DNA of 41,600 nucleotides from an uncultured bacterium (lineage in GTDB: Bacteria > Planctomycetota > Phycisphaerae > Phycisphaerales > SM1A02). The translations under genes were made by a program, and so were the position numbers. The notes under the pieces are model-generated. The model was not told the DNA's origin, did not search any database, and was given only the letters and a program-made list of their open reading frames with translations. Location of the stretch: positions 1 through 41,600 of the forward strand of contig CAIWCL010000181.1 of assembly GCA_903911205.1 (NCBI GenBank). The letters are read 5' to 3'. This document shows, in pieces, positions 8,467-18,860 of this stretch; the first letter of the stretch is position 1; each line of letters opens with the position of its first letter.

Positions 8467-8498
8467 CCCTAGACCGCACGTTCCCTAGACCGCGCGTT
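8467..8498. repeat. 16-bp tandem repeat spanning the cysS stop codon
   Basis: CCCTAGACCGCACGTT and CCCTAGACCGCGCGTT are adjacent (8467-8482, 8483-8498; one mismatch). The right copy contains the cysS stop, so the end of the gene has been duplicated downstream of the functional stop. Confidence 0.8.
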
Positions 8499-9984
8499 CC
8501 CACGTCGTTCCTTGCGGCCCGTCCTTGATGCGCACACCAAGCGCCGTGAGTTCATCGCGTACGCGATCACTCTCAGCCCAATCTTTCGCCGCGCGCGCCG
8601 CACGTCGACGCTCAAGCAACGCTTCCACTTTCGACGCGAGATCATCGGCCGCCGCCGACTGGAGTGCCTCGTTCCGCTCAAACACACCGAGGACGGAATT
8701 CATCGCATCGAGCGCGGCCAACTCAGCGAGCAGATCGCCAGCGGCGACTTCAGTAATCGCCATGTTGAGCGCTGCAATCGCGCGCGCGACATTCAAATCG
8801 TCCGCAAGCGCCTCCTTGAACTCGATCAACGCGCGTTGGAATGGACCCGCTCCGCTGCCCGCAGAGCGTGCGGCAAGCGAACTCCGCGCAGACGACCAAC
8901 GATCAATCATGCGCTGGCAATCGCGAAGCCCCTGCAACGTGAAGTTCGAATTCGTGCGGTAATGCGTTCGAACCAACTCAAGCCGCAACGCTGCGGGCGT
9001 CACACCCTTCGCAAACAAATCGCGTGCCGTGAAGAAGTTGCCCTTCGACTTCGACATCTTCTCACCTTCAACCTGCAGATGCCGCGTGTGAAACCACATG
9101 CGTGCGAACGCGGGTCGACCACTCGCGCAGCAACTCTGTGCGACCTCACATTCGTGGTGCGGGAAAATGTTGTCCTCACCGCCCGAGTGAAGGTCGATTT
9201 CGTCGCCAAGCAGCATGCGCGCCATCGCGCTGCACTCAAGGTGCCAGCCCGGATATCCCTCGCCCCAGGGGCTCGGCCACCGCATCAAATGCGTTGGATC
9301 AGGCTTCCACAACATGAAGTCGGCGGGATGGCGCTTGACCGCCTGATGCTCCGCGCTGATACGACCGCCTTCACCCTCGCGGAGTTTGTCGAGCGTGTTT
9401 CCTGAGAGCCGGCCATACGCCGAGAAACTCTCGACGCTGAAGTACACAACCCCGTCCTTCGCAACGTACGCGTGCCCACGCTCGATGAGTTGTTCTACAA
9501 GCGCGATCATCTGCGGCACGCAGCGCGTTGGACGCGGCATCAATTCGGGATGCGTGCGCTCTTCGATCGCTACTTGCAGTCCAAGGTGCCGCGCGTCCTC
9601 GAGGAATCGATCGGCGTAAAACGACGCGATCGCATACGGGTCCGCAGGATCAATCTCTGCACCCGCAGGCAACTTGCCCGATTTCTTCGCCTCTGCGATA
9701 CGACGCCCCGCGACCGCCATCTTGTCTTCCCCACCGCCGTCGGCCGCATCGTCTTCCGTCATGTGGCCAACATCCGTGATGTTCATCACATGCTTGACGC
9801 GGAAACCGTGGAGTTGCAGCGCGCGACGCAAGATGTCGGCGTTCAAGAACGAGCGGAAGTTCCCGATATGCGCGTCGTCGTAGACCGTTGGGCCGCAGGA
9901 ATAGAACGTCACGGTTCCGTCCGCAGCAATCGGCGAGAAGTTCTCAATCGACTTCGTGAGCGTGTTGTAGAGGCGCATCGTCAT
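8485..9984 (-). CDS. cysS: Cysteinyl-tRNA synthetase
   Basis: A 499-aa cytoplasmic class I aminoacyl-tRNA synthetase that charges tRNA-Cys. The zinc/active-site region reads SCGPTVYDDAHIGN (the HIGH-type motif as HIGN, with the Cys ligand before it). HSGGEDNIFPHHECE carries further zinc ligands, and the KMSKS loop is GEKMSKSKGN. The C-terminus RIKDGPQGTTWER is typical. The track extends to 10059, but MTMRLYNTLTK is the normal family start, so ATG 9984 is used (ATG 9978 is an alternative). An insertion after the KMAVAGRRI region is longer than in Escherichia coli. The gene is 71 bp downstream of the acetyltransferase on the same strand, so it may be read from the EPS operon as well as from its own promoter. 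Confidence 0.97.
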   Translation of the reverse strand: MTMRLYNTLTKSIENFSPIAADGTVTFYSCGPTVYDDAHIGNFRSFLNADILRRALQLHGFRVKHVMNITDVGHMTEDDAADGGGEDKMAVAGRRIAEAKKSGKLPAGAEIDPADPYAIASFYADRFLEDARHLGLQVAIEERTHPELMPRPTRCVPQMIALVEQLIERGHAYVAKDGVVYFSVESFSAYGRLSGNTLDKLREGEGGRISAEHQAVKRHPADFMLWKPDPTHLMRWPSPWGEGYPGWHLECSAMARMLLGDEIDLHSGGEDNIFPHHECEVAQSCCASGRPAFARMWFHTRHLQVEGEKMSKSKGNFFTARDLFAKGVTPAALRLELVRTHYRTNSNFTLQGLRDCQRMIDRWSSARSSLAARSAGSGAGPFQRALIEFKEALADDLNVARAIAALNMAITEVAAGDLLAELAALDAMNSVLGVFERNEALQSAAADDLASKVEALLERRRAARAAKDWAESDRVRDELTALGVRIKDGPQGTTWERAV

Positions 9985-10055
9985 GGCGGAGCGCGAGAAT
10001 AGCACGACCGTTGAGGTTCGCTCACGTGGGATGAAGCACAGCCGATGAGACGTCG

Positions 10056-10664
10056 TCACGACCGCGTGTCAAACGCGCGCTCTCGAACAGGCACGGCCGG
10101 ATTCCCCGCGTAGATTTTCCACGCCGCGAGATCGCGCATGGCAACACCGCGGGCTCCGAGAATCGCGCCGGCGCCAACCGTCACGCCTGGGCCTACGAAT
10201 GCATCCGCGGCGATCCAGACATCATCACTGATCGATATTGCCGACCGGACAAGTGGCATCGATGCTCGCCGGTGATCGTGCGTTCCAGCGCAAAGATGGG
10301 CACCTTGCGAAACCGTGGTTCGATCACCAATCGTGACGGAACCAAGGCAGTAAAGAATCGCGCGATCGCCCACAGAACTCTCCGAACCGATCGACAGATT
10401 CCAAGGACACTCCACGAGCACGGTTCGACGTACGTTCGCCGAAGGAGCAAGGCGCGCGCCAAACAGACGGAGAAGGAACCGTCGAAATCCGTACCAGTTG
10501 TGAAAACTCGCACGGAAGAACGTTGCTTGCACCACTCCCCAAAGAAGTCGCTTGAGCTTCTCACCAAAGGAATATGGACTGACACGACGCGACTCGAGTG
10601 CACTCTCGGACGGCATCGCCTGCTGAAGAATCTTCCGATCTTCCTTCGGCGCATCGTCGTTCAT
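10056..10664 (-). CDS. WcaF-like putative colanic-acid-type acetyltransferase
   Basis: A 202-aa left-handed beta-helix (hexapeptide repeat) O-acetyltransferase. It has the long N-terminal lead seen in WcaF-type enzymes (SFGEKLKRLLWGVVQATFF, then FHNWYGFRRFLLRLFGA). The repeats follow, including LSIGSESSVGDRAILYC, VTIGDRTTVSQGAHLCAGTHDH (with the likely catalytic His), and VWIAADAFVGPGVTVGAGAILGA. It ends with the standard YAGNPAVPVRER. Acetyl-CoA is the expected donor and a lipid-linked sugar the acceptor. Its ATG overlaps the stop of the upstream glycosyltransferase (ATGA), which places both in one operon. Confidence 0.88.
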   Translation of the reverse strand: MNDDAPKEDRKILQQAMPSESALESRRVSPYSFGEKLKRLLWGVVQATFFRASFHNWYGFRRFLLRLFGARLAPSANVRRTVLVECPWNLSIGSESSVGDRAILYCLGSVTIGDRTTVSQGAHLCAGTHDHRRASMPLVRSAISISDDVWIAADAFVGPGVTVGAGAILGARGVAMRDLAAWKIYAGNPAVPVRERAFDTRS

Positions 10665-11920
10665 CGCGTCGTCTCCGAACTGCTCCGCGTCGCACGCACA
10701 CCGCCATGCTCATTGGCGACCTCTGTGAGCAACTCGAGCCATCGACGCATCGCATGTGGTGCACCAGCACGTTCGACGATGTGTTGTCGTGCACGCTCAC
10801 CCATTTCGGCCGCGAGCGCACGATCTGACGCGAGCCGCCGCAGTGATCGTGCAAAGCCATCGACGTCTCCTGGCGCAACGATGAACCCGCACCGCTGTTC
10901 TTCAATCGTCCGCGCAACCTCGCCAGTTCGCTCGCCGACGTACAAAATTGGGCGCGCAGCGGCCATGACGCCGTAGAACTTGCTCGGCACCATGATGCCG
11001 GTTGTTCCTTCAAGCAAACTCGCGAGGTGAATGTCTGCCGCGCCGAGCAAGTCATTGATCTTCTCACGCGGCTGGTATGGCGCCTCGATGAAGTTTGTCA
11101 GGCCTTTGGAACGAAGAATTCCCATCAACTCGTCTTTGCGCTTTCCGCCGCCGACAAACGCGAAGAGAACATTTGAATCCTCGCGGAGTGCCTCCACACC
11201 TCGTGCAATGGTCGTGACATCGTGACCAATTCCGAAGTTCCCCGAATACATCACGAGGAGGCGGTCGCCGACATTCCATTGCGCGCGATATGGATTCATC
11301 GCGCGATCGACCGGTCGCACCTCGTCGGGATCGGCCCAAACGTTGATCATCGCCAATCGACCCGCTGCGATGCCCTTTGCAGCAACTCGAGATCGCATGC
11401 ATCGGCCAAGCACGACTGCGCGATCCGCGCGTCGAATGCAAAATCGGTTCAGCCGCTCTAACACCCAAGTCAACGGTGAATGCGCGCTCATCACGCCACA
11501 TGCAACCGGAAGGTCTGGATAGAGATCCATGACCCAGTAGACACTGCGTGTTCCACGCACCAGTCGCAGCAACCAACCAATCAGCGCAACGAATGGCGGT
11601 GTTGTGAAGCAGATCACAACATCTTGCCGGCGCATATTGAAAGACCGCCACAGCGCCGCTGCGTAGAAGAGACCGAAGTCAAACATACGCGCCGCGATCG
11701 ACGACTTTCCGAAGATGCTCTTTCCGACGCGAACGATGCGAATGCCGTCGACGATTTCCTCGCGCGGAAGCACGGCTCCCTTTTCACCGTAAATCGATCG
11801 CGATGAAATCGCCGTGACCTCGTGGCCCTGTGAAACCAGAAATCGAGCAAGGTCATGCGCATGTTGCGCCGTCGCCGCAATATCCGGATAGAAGGTTTGG
11901 TTGATCAGGAGGACGCGCAT
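10661..11920 (-). CDS. Glycosyltransferase, GT4 family (WbuB-like)
   Basis: A 419-aa GT-B fold glycosyltransferase. The start at 11920 (MRVLLINQTFYPDIAATAQHAHDLA) is chosen over the track start at 12022 because GGGAGG lies about 5 nt upstream and the family begins this way. The N-terminal acceptor domain contains VYWVMDLYPDLP. The C-terminal GT4 domain shows VMYSGNFGIGHD, EAPYQPREKINDLLGAADIHLA and the EGTTGIMVPSKFYGVMAAARPILYV nucleotide-sugar region. It resembles WbuB-type transferases of O-antigen and capsule loci, probably using an N-acetylated aminosugar; the exact substrate cannot be read. It overlaps the fcl stop by 16 bp. Confidence 0.9.
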   Translation of the reverse strand: MRVLLINQTFYPDIAATAQHAHDLARFLVSQGHEVTAISSRSIYGEKGAVLPREEIVDGIRIVRVGKSIFGKSSIAARMFDFGLFYAAALWRSFNMRRQDVVICFTTPPFVALIGWLLRLVRGTRSVYWVMDLYPDLPVACGVMSAHSPLTWVLERLNRFCIRRADRAVVLGRCMRSRVAAKGIAAGRLAMINVWADPDEVRPVDRAMNPYRAQWNVGDRLLVMYSGNFGIGHDVTTIARGVEALREDSNVLFAFVGGGKRKDELMGILRSKGLTNFIEAPYQPREKINDLLGAADIHLASLLEGTTGIMVPSKFYGVMAAARPILYVGERTGEVARTIEEQRCGFIVAPGDVDGFARSLRRLASDRALAAEMGERARQHIVERAGAPHAMRRWLELLTEVANEHGGVRATRSSSETTR

Positions 11921-12978
11921 GGAGCCTCCCCAAGACGCTGGCCGTTCGCGCCCAAACTTGAAGCAGGGTGTGTGGTTGGGTGTGTGGTTGGATTCGAGGC
12001 TTGGAGCGTGGCTCGGTACCACTCAACGGTCTTTCGCAGTCCATCGCGGAGCGACGTCTTCGCGCTCCAACCTAGGAGCGCGGCGGCGCGCGCACTGTCT
12101 ACACAGCGGCGTGGCTGACCGTCCGGCTTCGATGCATCCCAGCGGATGTTGCCCTTGAACTCACAGATCTCTGCGACAAGTTCCACAAGATCACGGATCG
12201 TGATTTCACCGCCCGTGCCAAGATTGATCGGCATCGGATCATCGATCACTTCCGCCGCACGCACGATGCCTTCTGCCGCGTCGTCGACGTACAGAAACTC
12301 ACGGCTCGCAGAACCTGTTCCCCAACACTCGATCTCCGCGCGCGCGGCGAGCTGTGCTTCAAGACATTTGCGCACGAGCGCCGGAATGACATGTGAGGTC
12401 GCTGGATCAAAGTTGTCGTGCGGCCCGTAGAGATTCACCGGCAAGACGTACGCCGATGCAAGACCGTACTGGCGGCGGTAGCTATCCAACATGACCAGCG
12501 CGGCCTTCTTCGCTACCCCGTACGGCGCGTTCGTCTCTTCGGGGTACCCGTTCCAGAGTTCGTCTTCACGGAAAGGAACTGGTGTGTATTTGGGATAGGA
12601 GCAGATCGTTCCGGTATGGACGAACTTCCGTATCCCCGCACGACGCGCTGCTTCAATGAGATGAAGCGACATTGCCATGTTGGCGTAGAAGTATCGACCC
12701 GGGTTCGCTTGGTTCGCGCCGATTCCACCAACCTCTGCCGCGAGATGAATGATGACCTCCGGTTTTGCATCGTCGAAGAGTCGTGCAACCCCATGTTCAG
12801 TCGTGAGGTCGTAGTCGCGACGCCGTGGAACAAACGGCTCTGGCAACCCGCGCGCCTTTAAGGCGGCAAGCACGGCCCGACCGAGAAAGCCTGCGCCGCC
12901 GGTCACGACGACGCGCGATCCGGCCAGAGTTCCGCTCGCGGAAGAGGAATTGAACGAGGCATGCGTCGACATCGACAT
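11905..12978 (-). CDS. fcl: GDP-L-fucose synthase (NAD-dependent epimerase/reductase family)
   Basis: A 357-aa short-chain-dehydrogenase-like enzyme that epimerises and reduces GDP-4-keto-6-deoxymannose to GDP-L-fucose. The NADP-binding motif is VVTGGAGFLGRAV. The family segment EVGGIGANQANPGRYFYAN and the catalytic tyrosine and lysine in YGVAKKAAL are visible, as is LYGPHDNFDPATSHVIPALVRK near the substrate site. The track start is a GTG at 13032; the ATG at 12978 gives a normal N-terminus (ATG 12972 is an alternative). The C-terminus ends in an unusual PTTHPTTHP tail made by a 12-bp tandem duplication. The partner gene gmd lies divergently at 14398 rather than adjacent in the same operon. 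Confidence 0.9.
   Translation of the reverse strand: MSMSTHASFNSSSASGTLAGSRVVVTGGAGFLGRAVLAALKARGLPEPFVPRRRDYDLTTEHGVARLFDDAKPEVIIHLAAEVGGIGANQANPGRYFYANMAMSLHLIEAARRAGIRKFVHTGTICSYPKYTPVPFREDELWNGYPEETNAPYGVAKKAALVMLDSYRRQYGLASAYVLPVNLYGPHDNFDPATSHVIPALVRKCLEAQLAARAEIECWGTGSASREFLYVDDAAEGIVRAAEVIDDPMPINLGTGGEITIRDLVELVAEICEFKGNIRWDASKPDGQPRRCVDSARAAALLGWSAKTSLRDGLRKTVEWYRATLQASNPTTHPTTHPASSLGANGQRLGEAPCASS
11967..11990. repeat. 12-bp tandem duplication in the 3' end of fcl
   Basis: GGTGTGTGGTTG occurs twice in a row (11967-11978, 11979-11990). On the minus strand it gives PTTHPTTHP in the Fcl tail without shifting the frame. Confidence 0.85.
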
Positions 12979-13033
12979 CCACAAACCAGCTTTCAGACTC
13001 CAGCGCTCTATCGGCCACCACACCAAGCGCACT

Positions 13034-14194
13034 TCATCTCATTCCCGGGTATACGACGCTCTGCCCCATGGCCTTCGCGTAGGACTCGTCAGCGAAACGA
13101 GCGAGAGCCTCCCAGTCGAGATTTGTTCGCACCCACGATTGCGCCCGCGTCCCGAGATCGCGTGCGGCCGCGTGGTCACCGGTGTATCGAACAAGTGCGT
13201 CAGCGAAGCCCTCGTCGGTATCCGGTGCCACACAAAGCGCTCCCGCCTCACCCGCCCCGTCCAACTTGCATTCCTTGGTGGTCACCACCGGCTTGCCGGC
13301 AGCCATTCCCTCCACCACCGTGATTCCGAAGCCCTCGAATCGGGGCCGATGCGCGAACACGGAACAGGCCGCGAATGCCGATCGCTTGATCTCGCCGAAG
13401 AGCCCGCCGACCAGATGAACGTGCTGGCGAAGGGAAAGGGAGTCGATCAACGCGTCGATTTCGGCTTTGCAGCCATCATCCGGGCCGGCAATGACGAGGG
13501 CATGCGTACAACCTCGCGTTCGCGCCAGGCTGTAACTCCGTATCAATTGATCAATACCTTTGATTGGGTGAATACGTCCAACAAAGAGTATGAACGACTG
13601 TTTTGAGAACTGCGGGAACTTCTCAAGGAAGAGATTCGGGCTGGCGTGGCTGTACTCGCCCGCATCAATTCCATTCGCGAGAACAGAACTCCTGCATCCA
13701 AATCGCTTTGCGACGTAGTCGGCCTCTTCCCGGTTCAGAGAGTACAACTCGCGCGCACCGCCAATGATCTGAGGAAATAGGGTTAAATACACCCATTTCT
13801 TCAGTCGCTTTTGGGAGAGAACGTAAGGATGTAGCATTCCATGAGTCGAAATGACGTACGGAACATCTCGTCGACGGGCCTTTGCGGCGGTTGTCCGGAC
13901 AAAGGACTCCCACATGCAGTGGATGTGGATGATCTTGGGCTGAAGGCGCTCGATGTGCCGGTCCATCGCTCCTCGACGAGCGGAAGGATCCAAAAGCGAG
14001 AAGTCCGTGAAGTCGATTGGAAGTCCACTCCACGTCTCCATCAGCGCGGCGCGCTGCTCTGGCCTCCGAGGACCGCGGTTGCAGATGACGGCAACTCGTC
14101 GTCCAGAGCGAGCCTGATGCCGGGCGAACTCAATGACCACGGTCGGGGGTCCGCCGCTTTCTGGGAAGAGATTTTCGATGACGTGCAGAATCAT
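13034..14194 (-). CDS. Glycosyltransferase, GT4 family
   Basis: A 386-aa GT-B glycosyltransferase. The N-terminus MILHVIENLFPESGGPPTVV is the usual lead with a Gly-rich turn, and IIHIHCMWESF is the acceptor-domain edge. The C-terminal GT4 part shows FVGRIHPIKGIDQLIRSY, AGPDDGCKAEIDAL and the EX7E region FEGFGITVVEGMAAGKPVVTT. It presumably adds a sugar to the lipid-linked repeat unit on the cytoplasmic face. The start ATG at 14194 has no clear Shine-Dalgarno. It is the first gene of the minus-strand run 14194-10056 and lies 55 bp ahead of fcl. Confidence 0.9.
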   Translation of the reverse strand: MILHVIENLFPESGGPPTVVIEFARHQARSGRRVAVICNRGPRRPEQRAALMETWSGLPIDFTDFSLLDPSARRGAMDRHIERLQPKIIHIHCMWESFVRTTAAKARRRDVPYVISTHGMLHPYVLSQKRLKKWVYLTLFPQIIGGARELYSLNREEADYVAKRFGCRSSVLANGIDAGEYSHASPNLFLEKFPQFSKQSFILFVGRIHPIKGIDQLIRSYSLARTRGCTHALVIAGPDDGCKAEIDALIDSLSLRQHVHLVGGLFGEIKRSAFAACSVFAHRPRFEGFGITVVEGMAAGKPVVTTKECKLDGAGEAGALCVAPDTDEGFADALVRYTGDHAAARDLGTRAQSWVRTNLDWEALARFADESYAKAMGQSVVYPGMR

Positions 14195-15444
<1,250 letters not shown>

Positions 15445-15506
15445 TGCATCCGACAAGACGTCATGCGTTTCACGACTGAAAGTCGCTCGTTGGGGGGGGA
15501 ACTTCA

Positions 15507-17111
15507 ATGCACGTACTCGCCACCGTTCTTGGTGCACTCGCCTGTGTCTTTCCTGCAACGTCATGCGTGGGCATGGAGCAGAGCCAAGTTGGGCAGCCAA
15601 AGGCACAGCTCGAGCGGAAATCGCTTTGGGCTGCCACTTGGAAGCCTGTTCCGTCGGATTGCGTGACGTTGACGGAGATGATCTTCGTCGAGGGCCAATT
15701 CGTTCCGGGTCAACCAAGCGCCATGCCGGATCCTCTCGCGGCCGCGCGGCGGAGCAAGATGCTTCCTGAGGGTCGTGCTGCGTTGCACTGGTGGCGATAT
15801 TCCAACAGTCTCTTCACCGCGCGCGTTGACAACGCTGTGGTCGGAGGAGTTCCGAGTCCAACAATCCCATCACCATGGGCTAATTTCGCAGCCGTTGAGA
15901 CGCGACGCGAGTGGACCGAGTGGCTCCGTCAGTTCCAGAGCGCCGGCGGCAAGCTGGACTACCTCATCGGTGACTATGAGCAATGGGGAGGACTCAAAAA
16001 CTGGGGCCTCAAGCCGGGCGCCGCGGCGACAATTGCTGCGGATCCGCGCGCGAGCCGACCAATGTGGGGCGCGCAACCCTTGTCAGTTCTGCTTCAAGGT
16101 GTCCGTCTCGATCGCATTGACGACTTCACGAATTCCCCTGATTACCTGCAGTGGAATCGCGCGATCAGCACTCTGACAGCGGCGGCGATGAACTATGCGA
16201 TCTTCGAGCCCGCACGCGCGATGTTTCCCGCCGTGAAAGGCAGCAACTACGCTGGCATGCGCATGGTCGATCAACCAGGACCGGATGCGAATGGGCATCC
16301 TCAACCTTGGGACAACCTTTTCGGCACAGCATCCGCACCCGCTGAGTACGGGATGATTGAGGGTTCTGCGCGAGCGTGGTTCATCGATCCCACCGATCCA
16401 ACAAAGTTGTCGAAGCAAGGCACGACCCGGATCACGTTCGAACCGTGGTTCTCCTTTGTCACCGACATCCAACAAGCACGCTCCTGTCGACGAACAGCGC
16501 CGCGAGTACCGCTCCAACCGTGGGTCGCGTTCGCACACTGGCCTGGCACTACTGGTCAAGTCGCGTATCCATCCGACCAACGTTACTGGGATGAGATGGT
16601 TCGACACTTCGCGTTACTCGGCACCGAGATGTTCAACTTCTGGAATCCGACCACCGTCGACAATCCCGATACAGGGCCATGGGCCACCGTGCCAGATCGC
16701 GATGGTGGCGCGAGGCGACTTGATCGCGTGCTGCGCGATCTCAATACACGCCTGCAAGGAGTCGTGGTCCGTCACGCAAGTGCGGCGCCTATCTCGTATC
16801 TCGCCGATGTTGTAACGAGTGGTGGACAACGACCGGACGGAACATGGCTCTGGCGTACAACGGTGCGCCCTGGAGTGATTGCGCTGCGAGATCGCAAGAC
16901 AAAGGTGATGGTGTCACTCGAAGACAATTCGGTCGGACGTTGGGATGTCACAGCCGAGCCAACAGCGCCCGACTATGAACCCATCAAGGGACCTGTCGGA
17001 AAGGGCTCAAGCAGTACTGTGCCCGCTGGCGCACCAAGCAGGACGCCAATGAAGACCCCCAGCAAAACGTCGAGCAAGACTCTAAGCAAGGCTCCCACCA
17101 GTTCGCGGTGA
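15507..17111 (+). CDS. Uncharacterised exported protein within EPS locus
   Basis: A 534-aa protein not assigned to a family. The Shine-Dalgarno is a long G run (GGGGGGGGA) 6 nt before ATG. The N-terminus MHVLATVLGALACVFPATSC is hydrophobic and signal-like, with Cys13 and Cys20; a lipoprotein is possible but neither Cys sits in a standard lipobox. The mature part is rich in Trp and aromatic residues (ALHWWRYSNS, GDYEQWGGLKNW, FEPWFSF), with acidic residues that could be catalytic. This look is typical of carbohydrate-active or carbohydrate-binding proteins. The last 30 residues are a Ser/Thr/Lys tail built from 12-bp repeats. Its position right after gmd suggests a role in polymer processing or export; this is inference. 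Confidence 0.8.
   Translation: MHVLATVLGALACVFPATSCVGMEQSQVGQPKAQLERKSLWAATWKPVPSDCVTLTEMIFVEGQFVPGQPSAMPDPLAAARRSKMLPEGRAALHWWRYSNSLFTARVDNAVVGGVPSPTIPSPWANFAAVETRREWTEWLRQFQSAGGKLDYLIGDYEQWGGLKNWGLKPGAAATIAADPRASRPMWGAQPLSVLLQGVRLDRIDDFTNSPDYLQWNRAISTLTAAAMNYAIFEPARAMFPAVKGSNYAGMRMVDQPGPDANGHPQPWDNLFGTASAPAEYGMIEGSARAWFIDPTDPTKLSKQGTTRITFEPWFSFVTDIQQARSCRRTAPRVPLQPWVAFAHWPGTTGQVAYPSDQRYWDEMVRHFALLGTEMFNFWNPTTVDNPDTGPWATVPDRDGGARRLDRVLRDLNTRLQGVVVRHASAAPISYLADVVTSGGQRPDGTWLWRTTVRPGVIALRDRKTKVMVSLEDNSVGRWDVTAEPTAPDYEPIKGPVGKGSSSTVPAGAPSRTPMKTPSKTSSKTLSKAPTSSR
17037..17096 (+). repeat. 12-bp repeats encoding a (S/T)K(T)-rich C-terminal tail
   Basis: Five diverged 12-bp units (AGCAGGACGCCA, ATGAAGACCCCC, AGCAAAACGTCG, AGCAAGACTCTA, AGCAAGGCTCCC) at the 3' end of the exported-protein gene. 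They translate to a four-residue periodic tail. Confidence 0.75.
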
Positions 17112-17234
17112 TCGAGATCGCGTATCGCTTCCACTCCGCGCGACGCTTCGGGACTGTTCGGTGCGCAGTCACCGCATCCACTCGGTTCTATCAACGCCGC
17201 AACTCAACGCGGCCAACCACGAGCGTGCTGTCGA

Positions 17235-18785
17235 TCAGATTGGCGATGGTCCACGCGCAATCGCCGCGCCACCCATGTGTTCAGGAAGCTGCGTCGCGTT
17301 GTCGCTGTGAGCGTGCTGCCCACTCGTTCGAGCGCCTTCGTCGAACTCGCCGTCCGAAACGCCGTCGAACTCGGTTTCAAGCGATGCATCGTGTGATGCA
17401 TGTCCATTGATTTCTGCGATCTCTTCATCGCTCATGCGGAGACGCTCACCGAAGAACGTACTCATGCCAAGGATGGCGTAGTTCCACACAACGGCGTACG
17501 CAAGGATGCCGAGGAAGAAGCCCTCGAACACCGATCCGACGAGCATGATGGCCACAGATGCGAGCATGAGATCGGCATGGTCAGGATCGACCTTGCCCGC
17601 ACGTCGAGCTCGCAGCGCGGTGACACCGACACCAATCACACCAAGAATCAAGAAGGCAAGCGGGATACCACCAGAGATACCCATGAGCGAGAGAGTCGAG
17701 AGGTACGTCGACTCTGCACTACTGATGTTCTCGTCGGACCGCATGTTGATGGTGCCGAACAGTGGCGCCTGACGGAAGTCATCCATGAGGCGGAGCCACA
17801 CGCCGCGTCGCGTGTTTTCTCCACTGACGAAGCGCCCAATACCCTCAAAGCTCTCGCTGAAGAGCGACGCACCAATGAGTACGACAATCGCACCCACACC
17901 CATCACGATCGCAAATCGACCGATGCGGAATCGGAAATAGGTCAACAAACCCGCCATCCCGCAAAGGAGCGCTGTTCGTGAACCCGACCATAGTAAGAAG
18001 AGCGCGAGGAAGCCAAGCGTCACGCCGTAGACCCATCGAATGGTCGATCCGAGTGGCTTGCGAGAGAAGAGGTGCGTCAGCACGAGAATGAACGTCGCGC
18101 AGATATAGCCAAGGAGCTGGGGGTTTCCAGAGATACCGAGGAGGCGATTTCCAGCGACCGCGTTTCGATACCCGAGGAGTAACTGCGTGACATTGAGCAC
18201 CACGAAAACGGCTGCGGCGAATCCGAACATCCCGAGATAACGGTCGACGTCATCATCCTCGCCAATCTTCTTGGCGAATCCAACTCCCAACGTCGCGAAG
18301 AGAAGAAGGTCTGCAACCCAGCCAAGACCTGCACGCGTGGTATCCCCGTTCATCGCAAGACGTACGAGGAAGAGTGTCTGGAAGAAGAAAAACGCAACAA
18401 GCACAAAATTCACTTTGTGCCGTCTCACCCCTGCCGGCGCGATGAGTAGGTTCAAGGCAAGGGCAAACAACACTCCGAACGTAATCACCTTCGTCAGGTT
18501 GCGCACCGTATTGAGCGGCTCAACGAGTGTGTTATCGAAGTACTTGTTGTCGTGGTACATCATGGTCATACAAGTGATGACCACTGCGCCACCGATGTAC
18601 GCGCCGTCTCTGCGAAAGGCGATCGCCGAAAGCAGCAACCCACCCAGGATTGCGCCAAGCATCCCGATGGGCGTCAGCAAAAGCTGGAACGCCAATTGAA
18701 TGACGCCCGTGACCGATGCCGCTTGATCTTGCCCTTGGGCAAGAATCATGGCTGGAAAAATGTTCGACGAGACCTCGAGTGACAT
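17235..18785 (-). CDS. O-antigen ligase/polymerase-like membrane protein (Wzy-like)
   Basis: A 516-aa multi-pass membrane protein with about 10-12 hydrophobic segments, for example LLLTPIGMLGAILGGLLLSAIAF, FVLVAFFFFQTLFLV and GVTLGFLALFLLWSGSRTALLCGMAGLL. The WSGSRTALL motif and the long periplasmic loop (FSESFEGIGRFVSGENTRRGVWLRLMDDF) are typical of the Wzy_C/WaaL superfamily, which polymerises or ligates undecaprenyl-linked repeats. The C-terminal tail of about 70 residues is soluble and acidic (DGVSDGEFDEG). GGGAG lies 8 nt upstream of ATG 18785. It follows the flippase gene on the same strand with a 75-bp gap. Confidence 0.85.
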   Translation of the reverse strand: MSLEVSSNIFPAMILAQGQDQAASVTGVIQLAFQLLLTPIGMLGAILGGLLLSAIAFRRDGAYIGGAVVITCMTMMYHDNKYFDNTLVEPLNTVRNLTKVITFGVLFALALNLLIAPAGVRRHKVNFVLVAFFFFQTLFLVRLAMNGDTTRAGLGWVADLLLFATLGVGFAKKIGEDDDVDRYLGMFGFAAAVFVVLNVTQLLLGYRNAVAGNRLLGISGNPQLLGYICATFILVLTHLFSRKPLGSTIRWVYGVTLGFLALFLLWSGSRTALLCGMAGLLTYFRFRIGRFAIVMGVGAIVVLIGASLFSESFEGIGRFVSGENTRRGVWLRLMDDFRQAPLFGTINMRSDENISSAESTYLSTLSLMGISGGIPLAFLILGVIGVGVTALRARRAGKVDPDHADLMLASVAIMLVGSVFEGFFLGILAYAVVWNYAILGMSTFFGERLRMSDEEIAEINGHASHDASLETEFDGVSDGEFDEGARTSGQHAHSDNATQLPEHMGGAAIARGPSPI

Positions 18786-18860
18786 TCGAAACTCCCGAAG
18801 GACATCGGCTCCAGCGGAAATAGACTGCAGTAGTTTTCTAGGAACGTCCGAGAGCAGCCG

